A DNA stretch of 64,000 nt, taken from NCBI RefSeq assembly GCF_012396605.1, contig NZ_JAAXPW010000008.1, positions 1 through 64,000 of the forward strand, written 5' to 3'. This document shows positions 38,724 to 46,607 of this stretch, piece by piece; the first letter of the stretch is position 1, and the number at the start of each line of letters is the position of its first letter. This stretch comes from Ureibacillus thermosphaericus. Lineage in GTDB: Bacteria > Bacillota > Bacilli > Bacillales_A > Planococcaceae. The notes under the pieces were generated by a model. That model had not been told where the DNA came from, did no database searches, and saw nothing but the letters and a program-made list of their open reading frames with translations. The position numbers and the translations under genes were made by a program.

Positions 38724-39893
38724 TTATTCGCTAACTTTTGCAACAACTTCATTTAACAATTGAACTGCTTCAATTTCGACATTTTTATAAGAATGAGTAT
38801 AAAATTTATTGACTGTATTTATATCATCTCCTAGTAAATAAGCAACTGTTTTGGCAGGCACTCCTTTTGCTATTAACATTGAAGTAAACGTATGACGTAA
38901 ACCATGAGGCCCTATTCTTTTTAATTGATACTTTTCACAAATATAATCGATGGCATCTTCAATATAAGTTAACCCAATTGGTCTTGCACCCTTTGTAGTG
39001 ATAAATACATAATCAGACTCAGTTAAACTTTCGCCTTTTGACCACTTTTTCTGAATACACCAAGTTCTGTACCGTTTTATTTGTTTTGCTAATTCCTCAT
39101 TCATAGGGATAACACGATATCCATTATCCGATTTCGGTGGTCCTAATCCAGAACGTGTCCGTGCTTTAGTAATAGAAATCATTTTTTTGTTAAAATCAAT
39201 ATCGTTCCATGTCAGTGCCATCAATTCACCTTTTCGCATACCAGTCATAGCAAGTGTAAATAACGTGGTATAACGTGTATAAGGATCATTTTCTTTCGCA
39301 CATTCTAAAAACTTCGCTAATTCTTCCTCTGTATAATAATTTTCTCTAGTACTAATTGGGGCAGCACTAAAATCTAACTTTTTACATCGATTGCGAGGGA
39401 GAATCTCTTCGCTTACTGCAGCATTTATAGCAGACATTAAAGTTCTACAAATTCCCTCGATAGTAACTCTTTTTAACCCTTTTTGTACAAGGACATCAAC
39501 TAATTCTCTTTGCACTGTCATACTTGTTATTTTTTTTATTTTATAATGACCAATAAGAGGTTTTAAGTGATTTTCATAAGTTTCTAGATAATGAACATAT
39601 GTATTCGGCCTCCATATGTTCTTTTTTGATTCCATCCAAATTTCAATCCATTGAGCTACTGTTAAATGGTCATTCTCTACATAACGATCATTCCCATCTA
39701 GAATATTTGCTTTAATTTCTATTAAAGCGCGTTCTGCTTCTTTTTCTGAATCGAAATTAGATTTTGTTTTTTCACGTCTTTTATTAAAGCGGTCATAATA
39801 TTTATAGCGAAAAGCATATTTTTTATTTCCTTTCGAGTCCCTATACCAATAAATACCGTCTTTTTTTGTTTTGTGATACTTTACTCTTGGCAA
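38724..39893 (-). CDS. int: Phage integrase (tyrosine recombinase)
   Basis: A 389-residue integrase. The N-terminal ~60 residues are an AP2-like arm-binding domain, followed by a SAM-like core-binding domain (80-170). The catalytic domain shows the first Arg in TGMRKGELMALTW, HGLRHTFTSMLIAKG with His-x-x-Arg, and the nucleophile Tyr in NKFYTHSY. It starts at TTG, 10 bases after AGGAGGTATAACC. It lies next to the attachment site, pointing outward, and directly follows the ImmA gene. Confidence 0.95.
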   Translation of the reverse strand: MPRVKYHKTKKDGIYWYRDSKGNKKYAFRYKYYDRFNKRREKTKSNFDSEKEAERALIEIKANILDGNDRYVENDHLTVAQWIEIWMESKKNIWRPNTYVHYLETYENHLKPLIGHYKIKKITSMTVQRELVDVLVQKGLKRVTIEGICRTLMSAINAAVSEEILPRNRCKKLDFSAAPISTRENYYTEEELAKFLECAKENDPYTRYTTLFTLAMTGMRKGELMALTWNDIDFNKKMISITKARTRSGLGPPKSDNGYRVIPMNEELAKQIKRYRTWCIQKKWSKGESLTESDYVFITTKGARPIGLTYIEDAIDYICEKYQLKRIGPHGLRHTFTSMLIAKGVPAKTVAYLLGDDINTVNKFYTHSYKNVEIEAVQLLNEVVAKVSE

Positions 39894-39998
39894 AGGTTAT
39901 ACCTCCTAAATCGCGCGAAAAGGCGCTTTTTAATGGCAGTAGAAGATTCTCCCTTAAAATCGATTATCTATGCCTAGAAAAGGTTTAGGCGGTCTAAA

Positions 39999-40505
39999 TT
40001 AAAGCCAATTTGAAATAAATTGTTCATTATAAACCACATGCCGATAGAATAGGTTATTTAAATATCGCTCTAATCTTTTTTTAGCAAAGTTTTCTTCAAC
40101 GCAAAAAAGTTCTCGAATCATTTTGATTGTTTCATATGTGGCATCACAGATTTTTAGCTGTTTTAGCATAAAAGAAGGGATACAGGCATGATACATGAAG
40201 AGGTTTGCTTTTTCCTCTTGATATCTAATAAACTCTTTAGATAGTTTTTTCTGATTACCTGCATGCAGCAATACGTGGCCAAGTTCATGACAAAAATCTT
40301 GCCACTTTTGTTCTTCCGAAAGATAAGTATTTAAAAATATGTAAGATTGATTGTTAAAAAAAAGAGCTTGGCTTGATTCATACCAATGCAAAACTCTAAT
40401 TCCTAAATTAGTAGAAATGTTCTGATAACTCAGTTGATGCGGTTCTAAAATGTCCATTCTTGTATATAATTCGTGGACAAAATCTTCCATATACGTTTGA
40501 CACAT
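39999..40505 (-). CDS. ImmA/IrrE-family metallopeptidase
   Basis: A 168-residue zinc protease with the HELGH motif at residues 73-77 and the downstream EEKANLFMYHACIP helix. In ICEBs1 and related phages ImmA cleaves the repressor after DNA damage to trigger induction. ATG 40505 fits the GGAG site better than an upstream TTG. A perfect LexA box lies just upstream, so its expression may itself be SOS-controlled. It is separated from the repressor by four other genes. Confidence 0.9.
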   Translation of the reverse strand: MCQTYMEDFVHELYTRMDILEPHQLSYQNISTNLGIRVLHWYESSQALFFNNQSYIFLNTYLSEEQKWQDFCHELGHVLLHAGNQKKLSKEFIRYQEEKANLFMYHACIPSFMLKQLKICDATYETIKMIRELFCVEENFAKKRLERYLNNLFYRHVVYNEQFISNWL

Positions 40506-40532
40506 AAAACCAACTCCTACACACAACAAATT

Positions 40533-40546
40533 AGAACATATGTTCT
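40533..40546 (-). promoter_or_regulatory. LexA (SOS) box upstream of immA-int
   Basis: AGAACATATGTTCT is a perfect 14-base palindrome containing GAACATATGTTC, matching the Bacillus SOS box CGAACRNRYGTTYC over its core. It sits about 30 bases upstream of the immA start. Confidence 0.7.
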
Positions 40547-40566
40547 TTTTTGATTATAAAATAAAT

Positions 40567-40590
40567 CCCCACAAATTGGAAGTGGGGTTA
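40567..40590 (-). terminator. Terminator of the HipA-like/DUF3037 pair
   Basis: CCCCAC/GTGGGG with a 9-base loop; read leftward it ends ATTTATTTTAT. It follows the DUF3037 stop codon directly. Confidence 0.65.
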
Positions 40591-41430
40591 AGAAAATACA
40601 GTTTCTTTTTGAATTACATTATTAAATTCTTCTATTGTATAAAGTGTTACTTCTTTTTCTAATATGTCTTTAGCAATTTGTTCAAATTCCTGCTCAAAAT
40701 CTGTATTATTAATGACTACAATAAAATTTTTATTACTTATTTCATGATTATTATTTATTGTTCTTTGCAAATCAAAGAGGAATATTTTTAGTTCATCATA
40801 GAGTTTATAATATTTTTTGTAATCAAAACTTAGAGCCTTAATATACTTAATTTCATTTTTTATGTTTACTTTAAAATCATAAGGCTCCTTATTAAAGGAC
40901 AATTTATTGTTAATATTTGCATTAATATTTGAGTAGAAATCCTTACCAAAGTTACTTTTTATTATTTTTTTTGTTAAACTTTTAATTCTTTCTTTGTCCA
41001 TTCTTCTTTCTTTTATAGATCGATCATAGTAAAGATAAATATCTGATAAATCATTTAGTGTTTTTTCAAGTGATTCATCTACAATAATTGAATGAATATC
41101 TGTAAATTGAATTTGGTTTACAAAATTTTTGGTTTTATACAAAAGTATTGAATTATCGTTCTTCATGAGTAAATTTTGAAGTATTTCATCATCCTCATCA
41201 TTATCAAGGGTGTCGATTGAAAATTCATATTCTAAATCAGCCTGAAGCATAGATATGGTTTCTTTATCTAGTTCATCATCGAACGATTGAATACGGTTTA
41301 CATTTTTTGAAGGTAAATAACCTAATTTTCTTTCAGATGGATAATAATATGCAAATCCAAAATTGATTTTTTCATCCCTGAGTAAATCAGGAACATATTT
41401 GGCGATAGAAAAGAATACCTTATCTTCCAA
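40588..41430 (-). CDS. DUF3037-type protein
   Basis: A 280-residue cytosolic protein. The first ~110 residues match DUF3037: SIAKYVPDLLRDEKINFGFAYYYPSERKLGYL is the typical opening. The C-terminal half is a charged, helical extension with a late VTLYTIEEFN strand. It starts at TTG 41430 (GGAGGGATTTCGA upstream), overlapping the HipA-like gene by 11 bases. DUF3037 proteins are recurrent partners of HipA-like kinases. Confidence 0.65.
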   Translation of the reverse strand: MEDKVFFSIAKYVPDLLRDEKINFGFAYYYPSERKLGYLPSKNVNRIQSFDDELDKETISMLQADLEYEFSIDTLDNDEDDEILQNLLMKNDNSILLYKTKNFVNQIQFTDIHSIIVDESLEKTLNDLSDIYLYYDRSIKERRMDKERIKSLTKKIIKSNFGKDFYSNINANINNKLSFNKEPYDFKVNIKNEIKYIKALSFDYKKYYKLYDELKIFLFDLQRTINNNHEISNKNFIVVINNTDFEQEFEQIAKDILEKEVTLYTIEEFNNVIQKETVFS

Positions 41431-42253
41431 TCGAAATCCCTCCTTTCCAGCTTGGACAATATTTACTTATTTCTTCTAGTATGTCCGGAATCATATTAAT
41501 CCTATGTAACAAAAACTCAATTAATGCATTTGAATCTTTATCAGATAAATCCCATTCATTCGGAATAGAATAAACTATTTCGGTAATAACATTTTCACCA
41601 ATATTATTAATTTTATTTAAAAATTCATTAAATGGATTATATCCATTTATATATCTGTTTAACATTCTATAGTATTTTTTATTAAAATTATCAACTAACA
41701 GTTTTTTTGATTCAATTATTTGTTTTAATGTTGTGGCATCCCAAATAGTCCCATGTTCAAATACATGTGAATGGTCTATAATATATAATTTCTTCTTTTT
41801 AAAATCAAACAATAAATTTCCGTCATTTGTTGCTCTATCTTCATTTAAAATTAATTGATCAAATAAAATAATTGAAGGAATTACTTCTGTATTCTTACAA
41901 TATTCTAATAACGGTGGTGTTAAGTTAGTTTTTACATCGTTTAATAAAATACTACCAAATGCAATTTTTGATTTTATATTTCTGTTTACTAAGTCTTCAT
42001 TCTCGTTAATTATTTCGTCATTTAGGTGAATTAATTTAGCATCGGGAATAGGTAGATTTAGCATTTTTGCTAAACAATAACATACATATTCATTAACGAG
42101 ATGTTTTTGGCCGTGATCTTCTTCAAAAACTTTACACACATAAGAATTCCCTTGTGAATCATTTATTATAAAAGGTTGTGTAATTCCAATTTTAAATTTC
42201 TTAACATATGACGTAGCATTACTTGAATCAATCAAACGAAATTTCACCCACAA
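41420..42253 (-). CDS. HipA-like kinase (HipA_2 type)
   Basis: A 277-residue protein of the short HipA family. A glycine/Lys strand SYVCKVF (near residue 39) fits the ATP-binding lysine, NEYVCYCLAKMLNLPIPDAKLI is the N-lobe helix, and LNEDRATNDGNLLF (near 136-149) plus IIDHSHVFEHG (near 156) provide the catalytic Asp/Asn and the metal-binding Asp. HipA-type kinases phosphorylate proteins such as GltX and cause dormancy. The start (TTG 42253) is uncertain: no clear Shine-Dalgarno is visible. Confidence 0.7.
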   Translation of the reverse strand: MWVKFRLIDSSNATSYVKKFKIGITQPFIINDSQGNSYVCKVFEEDHGQKHLVNEYVCYCLAKMLNLPIPDAKLIHLNDEIINENEDLVNRNIKSKIAFGSILLNDVKTNLTPPLLEYCKNTEVIPSIILFDQLILNEDRATNDGNLLFDFKKKKLYIIDHSHVFEHGTIWDATTLKQIIESKKLLVDNFNKKYYRMLNRYINGYNPFNEFLNKINNIGENVITEIVYSIPNEWDLSDKDSNALIEFLLHRINMIPDILEEISKYCPSWKGGISIGR

Positions 42254-42420
42254 TCACTTAATATTCACATAATAATAGTTGTCAACGTTGATTAACTAAT
42301 TGACAGCTTTGTGTATCATAGCTGGTTGAGTCAATCTGGTATAATCTTCAATTTTTTGATTTCTGAGATTATTCCTCCTAATCTATAAAAATTTTCTCAA
42401 ATTTAAATGATATAATAACT

Positions 42421-43023
42421 TTATTCTTGCAGCACTGAATGTTCAAAGTAATTACTTGCAACATTGGGGATATTATTGTGAACAAAATTATCCCAATTAA
42501 TCTGATTCAATGTTTCTATATCTATATTAAAAGACATAACAATTGTATTTTCTTCATTACCTTGAGTGTTGGTTAGTGGTAAAAACCAAAAAATAGATAT
42601 TAATTCAACTTCATTTAATTCTTTTATTTGAGAAATAGGCTCTAAAATTTTAACCGAATCAATCCACATACCTTTTTTTATCATTTTGGTTGTGAAGTTA
42701 TCATTACCATTTAATACTATAATTAATGCATCGTTGTTTCCGTCATCAATAATTTCAACACCATCAAGTCTTTTTAACTCAGTGTTAGTAGTTGAACCTA
42801 ATTTATCATTTACAATCAATTCAACTTTTTCTGTTAGTGATAAATCATTATTATTTATTATTTCATTAATAATACTTTCATTAGAGTTTGAAGTTTCTTC
42901 TTGTAATTTCTCAGTAGTAGATGTTTTTGTTGTTTCTTCATTATTCACAACATCTGTACTTTCATTACTACAACCAGTAATTAAAAAAACTAACAGGAAA
43001 ATTGATACTAATACTTTTTTCAC
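42421..43023 (-). CDS. Prophage lipoprotein
   Basis: A 200-residue lipoprotein: signal peptide ending in the lipobox LITGC (Cys near residue 18), an Asn/Thr/Ser/Glu-rich linker, then a compact C-terminal domain of about 130 residues. Such genes in the lysogeny region often encode superinfection-exclusion or lysogenic-conversion proteins, but no family is recognized. The GTG start at 43023 is chosen from the GAGGTGA site. Confidence 0.65.
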   Translation of the reverse strand: MKKVLVSIFLLVFLITGCSNESTDVVNNEETTKTSTTEKLQEETSNSNESIINEIINNNDLSLTEKVELIVNDKLGSTTNTELKRLDGVEIIDDGNNDALIIVLNGNDNFTTKMIKKGMWIDSVKILEPISQIKELNEVELISIFWFLPLTNTQGNEENTIVMSFNIDIETLNQINWDNFVHNNIPNVASNYFEHSVLQE

Positions 43024-43060
43024 AATCATCACCTCGTTAATTAATGAATAAGCAATCCAA

Positions 43061-43115
43061 ATATAGAATATTTTAACAATCGTTTTGTATAAGAAATGAC
43101 ATGCTTGATTTAAGC
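43061..43115 (-). repeat. Terminator plus promoter-like repeat, copy 1
   Basis: ATAGAATATTTTAACAAT-N3-TTTGTATAA-N-AAATGACATG at 43063-43103 recurs at 44231-44271 (37 of 41 bases equal). A GCTT/AAGC hairpin at 43104-43114 precedes it when read leftward. The block sits upstream of the lipoprotein gene; TGTTAAAAT (leftward) is an extended -10-like sequence. Confidence 0.7.
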
Positions 43116-43131
43116 AAGAATTCTAATAATA

Positions 43132-44061
43132 CTAAGAAAATAGGAGTTTATATAAGAACATTATTGCAAAGGCTACGCTAGCTCCTATAACTACGCTGCT
43201 TTTGAAGTTTGTATCTCGTTCATCATTTGGCATTTCTTCTGTTGAGTAAGTCTCATTAGCAGTGTCGTTTCTAAATACTTCTCCGAACTTTTCTACTTTG
43301 AAACCATTTGCCTGAAATTCTTCTATTTCATCATCCATTAAGATTAATGTTTTACTTGTTCTATGATGTAGCTGTTTGGATTTATAAGGTGCACTATTAT
43401 TTATCAAGTGATTCTTTATTAGGAATTCTCTTGCTGTTTTAAATGCAATTGTATTAACAGAACCGCCAGTGTGCGTCCATCCGTCTGACGTTGTCAATTC
43501 GCCGAAAAATTTTAAATCAGCCCCGCTGTATTTTTTCATAGATTTCATAAATCGTTCATCTTTCACAACGGATTCTGCAAATTCATAAAATTTTTCATGA
43601 TATGGATGAGTGTCTAAATTTGCGTGACGATCATCAGAAATATATCTGTAAATTGAAAAAACAAAAAATGCAACACGATCTAAATCTGGTAATTCATAAA
43701 AAACCAAATTATAAAGCGCTGTTTTTCCTATGTATTTCGAGAAAAAAATCCTTTTGTTTGTCGCAAACTCTATAAGACCTTCGTTTGGTTCTCCATCCTT
43801 ATTGACAGCTCGGTTGATTAATGCAGAAACATCCGTCTTACAAGCATTTTCCGGTATTTTGATACTTAAACTTTTTGCATACTCTAACTGTCTTTCAGTA
43901 GGCGGATCGAAAGGGACAATTTCCACTGAATTAATACTTTCTAACCCTAGATTAAGTGCCTCATTTATTGCATCTTCTTCATCAAAAGCTTCAATTTTTA
44001 GTGTACGAACTCTTTTAGTTTCATTATGCTTACCTTTAATTTTGTATACTCTATAGTTCAA
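43132..44061 (-). CDS. Prophage tail-anchored membrane protein
   Basis: A 309-residue protein. Residues 50-90 carry the PPTERQLEYAKSLSIKIPENA-type module common in phage proteins. A middle region of unknown fold follows, and a single hydrophobic segment (VVIGASVAFAIMFLYKLLF) ends the chain, so it is anchored by its C-terminus with the bulk in the cytosol. TTG start after CAGGAGGTG. Location in the lysogeny region suggests a lysogen-expressed gene; exclusion or defence is possible but unproven. Confidence 0.6.
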   Translation of the reverse strand: MNYRVYKIKGKHNETKRVRTLKIEAFDEEDAINEALNLGLESINSVEIVPFDPPTERQLEYAKSLSIKIPENACKTDVSALINRAVNKDGEPNEGLIEFATNKRIFFSKYIGKTALYNLVFYELPDLDRVAFFVFSIYRYISDDRHANLDTHPYHEKFYEFAESVVKDERFMKSMKKYSGADLKFFGELTTSDGWTHTGGSVNTIAFKTAREFLIKNHLINNSAPYKSKQLHHRTSKTLILMDDEIEEFQANGFKVEKFGEVFRNDTANETYSTEEMPNDERDTNFKSSVVIGASVAFAIMFLYKLLFS

Positions 44062-44228
44062 ACTTTACACCTCCTGAACTTTCTAAATTCCATTTTATAT
44101 CCAAAATTCTCAATTTTATTTTTTAAGTTTAATTTTTAGATATTTAATTTAAATCAAGATAGTGTTGAATAGATAAATTGAATAACGATAATTTTTACCA
44201 TCACATATATAATGAATTAATAACCTGA

Positions 44229-44290
44229 AAATAGAATATTTTAACAATATCTTTGTATAATAAATGACATGTCGGATTTTGACATGTCTT
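44229..44290 (-). repeat. Terminator plus promoter-like repeat, copy 2
   Basis: The second copy of the 41-base element (44231-44271). It is adjoined by two GACATGTC palindromes (44266-44273 and 44281-44288) that pair as a terminator hairpin for the repressor gene, then flows into the promoter-like element of the next gene. Confidence 0.7.
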
Positions 44291-44312
44291 AAAGTGATAG
44301 TAAAATTTTTGT

Positions 44313-44675
44313 CTATTTATCTTTTTTTATCATTTCCCAAATAGTACGCAGTTTTCGCAATTCCTCTTCATCCGATTGAGGTAACTCTTTATACCACAAT
44401 TGAAGTTCTGGATCGTTAATAAAAGACTGGAATTCTTTATCAACTTCTTTGTGAGGTGTTGGATCCGGTATGTCGGTGCGACCAAGTAAGTAATCAGTAC
44501 TTACACCAAAATAATCAGCAAACTTACTCAATAATTCATAATCAGGTCTTCTTTCATCTCTTTCATACATACCTATTGTACTTTCAGCTAAACCAAATAA
44601 ATTACCAAATTCTTTCTGAGATAATTTTTTTGATTTGCGGAGGAACCTAATTCTTTTTCCTAATTGTTCTGTCAT
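44313..44675 (-). CDS. CI-like phage repressor (XRE family)
   Basis: A 120-residue repressor with an N-terminal HTH_XRE domain (residues 4-60; LSQKEFGNLFGLAESTIGMYE), the common DYLLGRTD hinge and a short C-terminal domain with no peptidase motif. Induction therefore cannot be by RecA-assisted self-cleavage; cleavage by the ImmA-type protease is a plausible route. ATG 44675 follows AGGTGAT. It is divergent from the cro-like gene across an operator region. Confidence 0.85.
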   Translation of the reverse strand: MTEQLGKRIRFLRKSKKLSQKEFGNLFGLAESTIGMYERDERRPDYELLSKFADYFGVSTDYLLGRTDIPDPTPHKEVDKEFQSFINDPELQLWYKELPQSDEEELRKLRTIWEMIKKDK

Positions 44676-44699
44676 TATTTTATCACCTATCACCATATT

Positions 44700-44792
44700 A
44701 ACACAAAACGTGTTAAGAAAAATATATTTTATAAAATCATTGACAACACATTTTGTGTGTTTTATATTATAAATAACAACACGAAACGTGCG
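44700..44792. promoter_or_regulatory. Phage immunity operators and early promoter
   Basis: Three copies of AACAC-N5-GTGTT occur at 44700-44714, 44745-44759 and 44778-44792 (the last with GTGCG). The rightward promoter has TTGACA at 44740-44745 and TATATT at 44763-44768, with the second operator exactly between them. Binding there would block early transcription. Confidence 0.8.
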
Positions 44793-44806
44793 GAGGTGGT
44801 ATTATT

Positions 44807-45004
44807 GTGAATAAAGAAAAGATTGGAAAAAAACTGACTGAGTTACGAGGTAATAAATCTAGAGAAAAAGTTGCAAATGACATTGGTGTTAGCGTCAGCG
44901 CATGGCAAATGTATGAAAATGGGCAAAGAATACCTAGAGATGAAATAAAAGTAAAAATTGCATCTTACTTTGGAAAAAGTATTGAGGAAATTTTTTACTC
45001 ATAA
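44807..45004 (+). CDS. Cro-like XRE regulator
   Basis: A 65-residue single HTH_XRE domain (KIGKKLTELRGNKSREKVANDIGVSVSAWQMYE). It is the first rightward gene, beginning at GTG after CGGAGGTGG, and is expected to compete with the repressor. A fourth operator copy lies just past its stop. Confidence 0.85.
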   Translation: MNKEKIGKKLTELRGNKSREKVANDIGVSVSAWQMYENGQRIPRDEIKVKIASYFGKSIEEIFYS

Positions 45005-45006
45005 AC

Positions 45007-45021
45007 AACACGAAACGTGCG
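45007..45021. promoter_or_regulatory. Fourth repressor/Cro operator
   Basis: AACACGAAACGTGCG, identical to the third operator at 44778-44792, lies downstream of cro and about 50 bases from the stop of the leftward SWIM gene. Confidence 0.7.
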
Positions 45022-45073
45022 GTTTATTTAAACTGTAAAATATGCCGTTGCTGGTACAACGGCTTAGGAAATA

Positions 45074-45406
45074 TCATTCGTAAAGCAAACGAGCAACTTG
45101 TTTCTTTCGGTTCTTCAATTCCTTTTTGAGTTTTTCTATCTCTTTTTCAAGTTCTTTATAGTGGTTGTACACATCACCAACTTCTGATGAGTGAAAAGCT
45201 TTAGAAATCTCTACAATTTTAGAAATATCACCATCAATTAAATTTGAAGGTATTTGTCCTTCGATGATCCAGATGATGTGTTTGCATAATGTGCCCATTA
45301 ATCCTGCTGGGCAATTGCATTCAGCTTTAAATGATTTTTCAGTAATTGAAAATTGAAGAGTATAGGGCTCTTCACTACTTCCTTGTATTGAAAATGTATA
45401 AATCAT
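45074..45406 (-). CDS. SWIM zinc-finger protein
   Basis: A 110-residue protein. The SWIM motif CNCPAGLMGTLCKH gives ligands C30, C32, C41 and H43. A basic coiled coil (residues 75-105, EIEKLKKELKNRKKQ) follows. SWIM domains bind DNA or proteins. It runs leftward inside the otherwise rightward early region, with its own RBS (AAAGGAGGTG), so it may be expressed in the lysogen. Confidence 0.8.
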   Translation of the reverse strand: MIYTFSIQGSSEEPYTLQFSITEKSFKAECNCPAGLMGTLCKHIIWIIEGQIPSNLIDGDISKIVEISKAFHSSEVGDVYNHYKELEKEIEKLKKELKNRKKQVARLLYE

Positions 45407-45476
45407 TTAAAACACCTCCTTTCTTGTCAATATTCGACAAGGGTGAGGAAAATCCTACTCAGTTCAAATAAGAAAT

Positions 45477-45503
45477 AGGGTAACGTCATTTTGACGAAAC
45501 CCT
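45477..45503 (+). promoter_or_regulatory. Inverted-repeat element before the DUF771-like gene
   Basis: AGGGT-aa-CGTCA-ttt-TGACG-aa-ACCCT is a near-perfect palindrome immediately before the ribosome site of the next gene. Its left 17 bases equal, with one mismatch, the reverse complement of the element at 47438 and 47670. Confidence 0.7.
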
Positions 45504-45520
45504 TCTAGGGGGTGAAAAAG

Positions 45521-45763
45521 GTGGTTAGAAAACTGCGTAGCGAGACAGAGGTCATGAGTGAGGAGGGTAAGACTCTTTTTTGGGATATTGATGACCTCGT
45601 GAGGGAAACAAGATATAGCAAAACATGGCTTGAAGAAAATTTACTTCGCGATCCACGTATTAGACGGTATCAACGTCAACCTTATGAGAGAGGTAAAAGA
45701 ATTTGGTTACGTGAACCTACAGAAAAGGCCATAAAAGAAATCATCATGAATGAATGGTTATAA
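45521..45763 (+). CDS. Small DNA-binding protein (DUF771/excisionase-like)
   Basis: An 80-residue basic protein with the WDIDDLVRETRYSKTWLEENLLRDPRIRR core typical of DUF771-type phage proteins, a winged-helix relative of excisionases. GTG 45521 is chosen from spacing to AGGGGGTGA; GTG 45512 is the alternative. It lies behind an inverted repeat. Confidence 0.6.
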   Translation: MVRKLRSETEVMSEEGKTLFWDIDDLVRETRYSKTWLEENLLRDPRIRRYQRQPYERGKRIWLREPTEKAIKEIIMNEWL

Positions 45764-45911
45764 AAATTATGCAAGAACTTGTGTTAAATCAATTCTCTCT
45801 TATACTACTTATATTTTACTAGTATTTACAGTTTTTAGCGGTACATTTCGAATTCAATTTAGCAATCAATGTGAATTCGTATTAACAATTTGAAGAGAAA
45901 GGTGGACAGAT

Positions 45912-46433
45912 ATGAAACATAACAAAGTAGGACAAGCATTGAAAGAGATTAGAGGTGATAAAACCCAGCAACAATTTGCATTCGACATGGGCGTCGTTCG
46001 AGAAACCATTTCTAAATATGAAAACGGAAGAGCTCCCATTCCGCAAGATATTAGCAAAAAAATCGTCGCCAAATATGACGATCCAAAGTTCGCTATGACC
46101 ATTCGAAATGCTTATACAGGGACGGGGCCAGTTTGGCTAGACGGAGAAAATGTAGATTTGCACCGATCTAGTGTTAAAGAAAAAACAATCGAGGAGCTAC
46201 AAGAAGCATTAGAACACATCTTAAAAACATGTTTAGCAAAGCCTTTGAAAGCAATAAAGCTTTTTGAACGCCAAGAAGTTGAAAATATGCTTATCGAAGC
46301 CGTCGATGCAATTACTGCACTAGACCACTTTGTAGCAGTCGTTTGCACAGAAGCAAAAATAAGTTATACAGAAATTTGGCAAAAGCATTACAGAAAATTA
46401 GTAAGTGCTGGTTATATTTCAAGCCTACAGTAA
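45912..46433 (+). CDS. XRE-family phage regulator with unique C-terminus
   Basis: A 173-residue protein: HTH_XRE domain in residues 1-65 (QQQFAFDMGVVRETISKYENGRAPIP) and a helical C-terminal part containing LTDxx-like helices without a known domain. RBS GAAAGGTGG. It could be a second regulator of early genes. Confidence 0.75.
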   Translation: MKHNKVGQALKEIRGDKTQQQFAFDMGVVRETISKYENGRAPIPQDISKKIVAKYDDPKFAMTIRNAYTGTGPVWLDGENVDLHRSSVKEKTIEELQEALEHILKTCLAKPLKAIKLFERQEVENMLIEAVDAITALDHFVAVVCTEAKISYTEIWQKHYRKLVSAGYISSLQ

Positions 46434-46445
46434 GGGGGATAGTAT

Positions 46446-46550
46446 ATGCGAATTAAGCCTCGTGCTTGGAAACATATGACTTTAAAACAAAGATTGATTG
46501 CTTTGTATTTAGTTTCAAATAAAAATACCGTCAATCGCTGGAACGACTAA
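46446..46550 (+). CDS. Small phage protein (34 aa)
   Basis: A basic peptide starting MRIKPRAWKHMTLKQRLIAL, preceded by AAGGGGGATAGTAT. It lies 12 bases after the XRE gene and just before a structured non-coding region. No family is recognized. Confidence 0.5.
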   Translation: MRIKPRAWKHMTLKQRLIALYLVSNKNTVNRWND

Positions 46551-46607
46551 CGGTAAGACAAAGAATAATTCGAATTAATTTTTATTATATCATAAATCTT
46601 TTTGAGT

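Noticed and set aside
39588-39632. Inverted repeat GAACATATG...CATATGTTC in int as a terminator or second LexA box
   Set aside because: The arms are 11 bases apart, unlike an SOS box, and the stretch is coding. I kept only the exact 19-base repeat as a note.
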